A DNA stretch of 9,804 bases. Origin: an uncultured Candidatus Saccharibacteria bacterium (GTDB lineage Bacteria; Patescibacteriota; Saccharimonadia; Saccharimonadales; Saccharimonadaceae). Of the stretch, positions 6,367 through 9,804 are shown one piece after another. Positions within the stretch are counted from its first letter, which is position 1. Every line of letters starts with the position of its first letter. Under the pieces are notes generated by a model. It had not been told where the DNA came from and searched no databases. It saw nothing but the letters and a program-made list of their open reading frames with translations. The DNA is taken from contig CALHIA010000095.1 in assembly GCA_938030585.1 (NCBI GenBank), forward strand, positions 1 through 9,804, in the 5' to 3' direction. A program made the translations under genes and the position numbers.

Positions 6367-9036
6367 TTAAATTACATTCAGCTGCATTTTCATTTCTTCG
6401 ATCAGCTTTTCTTTTTCTGCGATCAGATTACGCGTCTCTCTCACTAATTCCGCCGGGGCTCTTTCCACATAACTTGGATTCATCATGCGCGAATTTAATC
6501 CATCGAGTTCTCGACCTACCGCCAAAATCTTCTCCGTCAATTCATTCTTATATTTAGCGACCACCTCAGCCGTCACATCGAGGTATAATTCGTGGTTTGC
6601 GATCGCTAACTTCAGACCCCTCGGCGTACCGTTTGTCGAAGAAATATAAGGCACGTGTGATAAGAATTTCAAAAGCAAGGTATTTTCGATCGCCATTACA
6701 TCCTCACCGAAGAGCAAGCCAAATTTCTTATTATTATTTAGAAGCGACAGGGAATTATTCGTCGCACGAATCTTCGTCACCACCTCAATCATCCGTTCAA
6801 AGTTCATCGCTGAAATCTCGTCGAACTTCATAGTTTCAGGCCAACCCGCGTCGATCACCATACCAGAAGTCCAAGAAAGATTTTGCCAAATCACCTCTGT
6901 AACGAAAGGCGCAAAAGGATGCATCATCATCAAAACATTCTCTAAAGTTTTCTTGAGGAGTGGAATATTCTTAAAAATCTTCTGACTCTCTAAGAACCAG
7001 TCTGCATACTTATCCCAAACCAAACTATAAACAATTTCCACCGCCTCAGAGAAACGATATTCACTCATCGCCTGTTCAAGCATCGAGCTTGCCCGGTTAA
7101 TTTCATGACAAATCCAGTCTTCACCTGCATTTTCCGTTGTATATTCCACAACGCTTGTCTCTGTAGAATTCATTTCAGACTCATCCACCATTCCTTGCAC
7201 GAAGCGTGAAATATTCCATAATTTATTACAAAGATTACGGCTCGAAATCACTGAATTCTCTGAGAACGCCTGGTTTAATCCCGCTGAGCGGCCACGCAAA
7301 ATCCCCATACGGAAGGCATCCGAACCATATTTTTCAATCAATTCCATCGGGTTAATCACATTACCCTTAGATTTAGACATCTTCTTACCCTTCGCATCGA
7401 GCACTAAGCCATGTAGATACACTTCACGAAATGGCACTTCGCCCGTTACATAAACCCCCATCATAATCATTCTGGCCACCCAGGCGAACAAAATATCTGC
7501 CCCGGTTTCCATTACATTTAACGGATAGAATTCATTTTTGAAGCCCTCTTCCCAGTTCGTACAAACAATTGGCCAGTGCGAAGAAGAGAACCACGTATCA
7601 AAAGTATCTTCATCACGACGATATTTTACGCCGCCGATTTCAATCTCAAACAGATGAGTTCTAGTATCGAACACCCATTCTTCACCCTCCGCATTTGGAT
7701 CGATCTTATGGAACATCGGAATCGCAATCCCCCAAGGAATCTGACGTGAAATATTCCAGTCTTTCAGCCCCTCGAGGTAATTAATCAAAACCTTCTGCTT
7801 ATTCTCTGGATAAAACTTAATTTCATTATTATTTAAGCGCTCAATCGCCATCTTTGCTAGCTTCGAAGTATCAATAAACCACTGTTCTTTCAGCATCGGC
7901 TCGATCACCGTACCACACTTATAACAGTGCGCCACAGAATGTTGCATTTTCTTCTCGCCCACGAGTAATCCCGCCGCATCGAGCATTTTTACCGTCTTCT
8001 TACGTGCTTCTTCGACAGTCAATCCAGCAATTTCTTCACCACAGACAGGCAACATCTTACCATCAAATCCAATCACCTGGATTCTCGGTAAATCATGTCG
8101 CAATCCCACCTCAAAATCATCATTATCATGTGCCGGCGTAATCTTCACTACCCCTGTACCAAAGCTCATCTCGGCGTGTTCATCCAGCACTACTGGAATT
8201 TCACGATCCGTCAGCGGTAAAATTAAAGTCTTGCCATGCAAAAATTCATATCGCTTATCATTTGGATTAATCGCCACCGCCGTATCGCCGAATAAGGTTT
8301 CTGGGCGCGTAGTTGAAACTACCACACCGCCCTCGATTATCCTCTCAATTTCACCATTTTCATCTAGAAGTTCCACCTTTGCGTCACTATCCACGCCCGG
8401 CCCGAATGGATATTTAATTTCGTAGAGAATACCTTTTTCATCCTTATATTCCACCTCAATATCCGCAAAAGCCGTCTGATGTTTTGTACAATAATTTACC
8501 AATTTTTCACCACGATAAATCAGACCGTCCTTCCACATCTGTTCAAAGGTCTTATAGGTGCGGCGCACTACATTTTCATCCAGGGTAAAAGTGAGGTCCT
8601 GCCATGAACAAGAGGCCCCGAGCGCCCTTAGCTGCAGTTCCATATCACCACGTTTACTCTGTACAAAATTCCAGACTTCGCTATATATTTCGTCACGACT
8701 CATCGAGAAACGAGAACGACCCGATTTTTCCAGTTCACGTTCATAAACCACCCAAGTTTCAAAACCAGCATGGTCCGCTCCTGGCACGTACCAAGTCCTG
8801 CGTCCGCGTAATCTGTTATAGCGGGTCAGGGAATCTTCCACTGCCACTGTTAAACCGTGGCCAATATGCAAATTTCCGTTCGCATTTGGTGGTGGCATTA
8901 CAATCGAATAGCGTTTCGATTTCTTGCCATCCGCCCGAGTTTCATCTTTTTTTGGCAAAAACTTACCCGCCGCTTCCCAAGCCGCGTAGATATCCGCTTC
9001 AAAATCCGCCGGATTATATGCCGGAGCAAATTTCAT
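6367..9036 (-). CDS. valS: Valyl-tRNA synthetase (889 aa)
   Basis: Class Ia synthetase that charges tRNA-Val and hydrolyses mischarged Thr-tRNA-Val. Visible in order: the PPPNANGNLHIGH nucleotide-binding motif with HIGH at 57-60; CP1 editing domain about 195-345, with TTRPETLFGD (242-251) and PAHDNDDFE (301-309); a single CYKC zinc-type pair (C371, C374) before LKEQWF; RQIPWG (431-436); DTFDTWFSSSHWP (477-489); and KMSKS (552-556). These are followed by the helical anticodon-binding domain. The C-terminal coiled-coil arm (about 826-887), with the APAELV block, is the feature that marks ValRS rather than IleRS or LeuRS. Length is normal. ATG 9036 has GAGGAG (9047-9042) 5 nt upstream, inside the preceding HIT gene, and overlaps its TAA as TAATG, so translation is probably coupled. 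Transcription runs from the promoter before the HIT gene to the terminator at 6285-6315. Confidence 0.97.
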   Translation of the reverse strand: MKFAPAYNPADFEADIYAAWEAAGKFLPKKDETRADGKKSKRYSIVMPPPNANGNLHIGHGLTVAVEDSLTRYNRLRGRRTWYVPGADHAGFETWVVYERELEKSGRSRFSMSRDEIYSEVWNFVQSKRGDMELQLRALGASCSWQDLTFTLDENVVRRTYKTFEQMWKDGLIYRGEKLVNYCTKHQTAFADIEVEYKDEKGILYEIKYPFGPGVDSDAKVELLDENGEIERIIEGGVVVSTTRPETLFGDTAVAINPNDKRYEFLHGKTLILPLTDREIPVVLDEHAEMSFGTGVVKITPAHDNDDFEVGLRHDLPRIQVIGFDGKMLPVCGEEIAGLTVEEARKKTVKMLDAAGLLVGEKKMQHSVAHCYKCGTVIEPMLKEQWFIDTSKLAKMAIERLNNNEIKFYPENKQKVLINYLEGLKDWNISRQIPWGIAIPMFHKIDPNAEGEEWVFDTRTHLFEIEIGGVKYRRDEDTFDTWFSSSHWPIVCTNWEEGFKNEFYPLNVMETGADILFAWVARMIMMGVYVTGEVPFREVYLHGLVLDAKGKKMSKSKGNVINPMELIEKYGSDAFRMGILRGRSAGLNQAFSENSVISSRNLCNKLWNISRFVQGMVDESEMNSTETSVVEYTTENAGEDWICHEINRASSMLEQAMSEYRFSEAVEIVYSLVWDKYADWFLESQKIFKNIPLLKKTLENVLMMMHPFAPFVTEVIWQNLSWTSGMVIDAGWPETMKFDEISAMNFERMIEVVTKIRATNNSLSLLNNNKKFGLLFGEDVMAIENTLLLKFLSHVPYISSTNGTPRGLKLAIANHELYLDVTAEVVAKYKNELTEKILAVGRELDGLNSRMMNPSYVERAPAELVRETRNLIAEKEKLIEEMKMQLNVI

Positions 9037-9425
9037 TAGTTCTCCTCACTTTCTAAGAATAATTTTTCTCTAATTTCAGCCATTTCCGCCTCGGAAACTT
9101 CCACCACCTGGCCATATTTGTAATTTGGATCAAAAGTTACCAGATGCACATGCGCATGTGGCACATCCGTACCGATCACCTTAATCAAAGTCCTCTCCCC
9201 CAAAACTTTTTCCATATTGGCTGCCAATTTCTTTACGGTTTTCATTACCGCCAGATAATAGTCATCCGGCAAATCGTAAAGTTTATCGACTTCAAGTTTC
9301 GGCACCACTAAGGTATGACCTTTGGTTTCTGGGTGAATATCCAAAAAAGCCAAGGTCTTTTCATCCTCGTAAATTTTGTAACATGGAATCTCACCTGCAA
9401 TGATTTTTGAAAAAATACTTGCCAT
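9036..9425 (-). CDS. HIT-family (histidine triad) nucleotide-binding protein
   Basis: Small Hint-like protein; the family hydrolyses nucleoside phosphoramidates and acyl- or aminoacyl-adenylates in the cytoplasm. With ATG 9425 it is 129 residues. It has the usual N-terminal FSKIIAGEIPCYKIYEDE and FLDIHPETKGHTLVVPK blocks, and the triad H90-A-H92-V-H94 within GTDVPHAHVHL. The longer frame from ATG 9452 adds nine residues, but ATG 9425 is preferred: AAGGA (9437-9433) lies 7 nt upstream of it, and the longer start would be only about 10 nt from the predicted transcription start with no Shine-Dalgarno. Its TAA overlaps the valS ATG by one base. The pairing with an aminoacyl-tRNA synthetase fits the known ability of Hint proteins to act on aminoacyl-AMP, but the physiological substrate here is unknown. 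Confidence 0.93.
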   Translation of the reverse strand: MASIFSKIIAGEIPCYKIYEDEKTLAFLDIHPETKGHTLVVPKLEVDKLYDLPDDYYLAVMKTVKKLAANMEKVLGERTLIKVIGTDVPHAHVHLVTFDPNYKYGQVVEVSEAEMAEIREKLFLESEEN

Positions 9426-9468
9426 TTTGCCTTCCTTCACCCCACCATCCAATTAATTTTCTCTCTTG

Positions 9469-9497
9469 ATTATACTAAATTTCTCCCCTGATTTCCA
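9469..9497 (-). promoter_or_regulatory. Promoter of the HIT-valS operon
   Basis: On the minus strand a perfect -10 TATAAT (9474-9469) lies 17 nt from TGGAAA (9497-9492), which matches 4 of 6 of the -35 consensus. The start would be near 9462, giving a leader of about 37 nt to ATG 9425. Confidence 0.7.
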
Positions 9498-9532
9498 CCT
9501 GTAACAATAAAATTCATCAAAATATCCCAAAT

Positions 9533-9560
9533 TAAAATATCTCATATATGATATATTTTA
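9533..9560. promoter_or_regulatory. 28-nt near-perfect palindrome between divergent genes
   Basis: The centre TCATATATGA (9542-9551) is a perfect palindrome. It is flanked by single mismatched bases (9541, 9552) and then by TAAAATAT (9533-9540) with ATATTTTA (9553-9560), so 13 of 14 pairs match. It lies about 36 nt upstream of the HIT-valS -35 and about 65 nt upstream of the rightward -35. The form suggests a dimeric regulator site, but strong AT bias weakens the inference. The half-motif AAAATATC also occurs nearby at 9519-9526. Confidence 0.4.
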
Positions 9561-9624
9561 TTAGCAAATAATTTTATATTTTCTGCAATCATAAGCATTA
9601 ACAGGGGTAATTTTTTTATTTAAT

Positions 9625-9653
9625 CTGTAAAATCTGAATATTTATGTTACAAT
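9625..9653 (+). promoter_or_regulatory. Extended -10 promoter for the rightward gene
   Basis: TGT followed by TACAAT (9645-9653) gives an extended -10 element. A weak -35, CTGTAA (9625-9630), is 17 nt upstream. The predicted start at about 9660-9663 coincides with the ATG at 9663, leaving no 5' leader. Confidence 0.55.
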
Positions 9654-9662
9654 AAATTCAAT

Positions 9663-9804
9663 ATGTCAAATCATCGTCGTGTTGAGTTATTTACCGCTAA
9701 TCTTTTTGCCATTACTATTTCTTTTTTAATTACCTACTTTTATCGCTTCGGCTGGGAGCCTAACGATATCGCCTTTTACAACATTCGCACCGTCTCTATT
9801 TATC
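9663..9804 (+). CDS. N-terminal part of a membrane protein, possibly a polyprenyl-phosphate sugar transferase
   Basis: The open frame runs from ATG 9663 off the window edge (47 complete codons). The peptide starts MSNHRRVELF, then has one hydrophobic segment (about residues 10-28, rich in L, I, F) ending YFYRFGW. A short basic N-terminus, a membrane helix and an LAYLLRFG-like end resemble the N-termini of polyprenyl glycosylphosphotransferases or CapD-like membrane epimerases. Too little is visible for a firm assignment. No Shine-Dalgarno precedes the ATG and the upstream promoter places the transcript start on or next to it, so the mRNA is probably leaderless, unlike the other complete genes here, which carry clear Shine-Dalgarno sites. 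That the frame is a real gene is likely; its function is a guess. Confidence 0.65.
   Translation, partial: MSNHRRVELFTANLFAITISFLITYFYRFGWEPNDIAFYNIRTVSIY

Noticed and set aside
8604..9056. 150-codon plus-strand frame opposite valS
   Set aside because: It is a complement-strand shadow of the well-supported N-terminal half of valS.
9426..9452. Nine-residue N-terminal extension of the HIT protein
   Set aside because: The upstream ATG lies about 10 nt from the predicted transcript start without a Shine-Dalgarno, while the internal ATG has AAGGA at 7 nt and matches the family's usual N-terminus.

Overview
This AT-rich bacterial window most resembles Candidatus Saccharibacteria (TM7) or a related Patescibacteria/CPR lineage. 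The main support is the large surface protein. It combines an N-terminal domain of the kind I associate with Saccharibacteria (an ISP/LTP-type strand, a GY-L-Y-SGGDE-GN motif and a GKY-GDITYSLIV motif) with DUF285/BspA-like repeats. Tryptophan is encoded by TGG and genes end in TAA or TAG, so nothing suggests UGA recoding; this argues against Mycoplasma, SR1 and Gracilibacteria. The lineage call is from family resemblance only and could not be checked by search.

Layout, left to right. (1) 1-861 (+): the 3' three-quarters of tsaD (t6A37 tRNA modification), cut by the window edge; its first ~54 bases are far more GC-rich than the rest. (2) 957-4115 (+): a 1052-residue secreted DUF285 protein with its own near-consensus promoter and a strong Shine-Dalgarno. 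(3) A bidirectional terminator at 4236-4264 separates it from convergent thyX (4280-4939, -). (4) 4951-6284: about 1.3 kb of A/T-rich, gene-poor accessory DNA holding one short ORF (5316-5504, -) that looks like the N-terminal piece of an IS1634-type transposase, plus several repeats, hairpins and an orphan promoter/ribosome-binding-site pair. (5) A second strong terminator (6285-6315), then a two-gene operon on the minus strand: a HIT-family protein (9036-9425) overlapping valS (6367-9036) by one base (TAATG). (6) A divergent regulatory region with a near-perfect 28-nt palindrome, then the start of a membrane protein (9663 onward, +) that appears to be leaderless.

TsaD, ValRS, ThyX and the HIT protein are core translation or nucleotide functions. 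The DUF285 protein is the accessory, probably host- or surface-facing gene. The degenerate DNA between thyX and valS is the part least explained by known features. No tRNA, rRNA, CRISPR array or recognisable riboswitch was seen.
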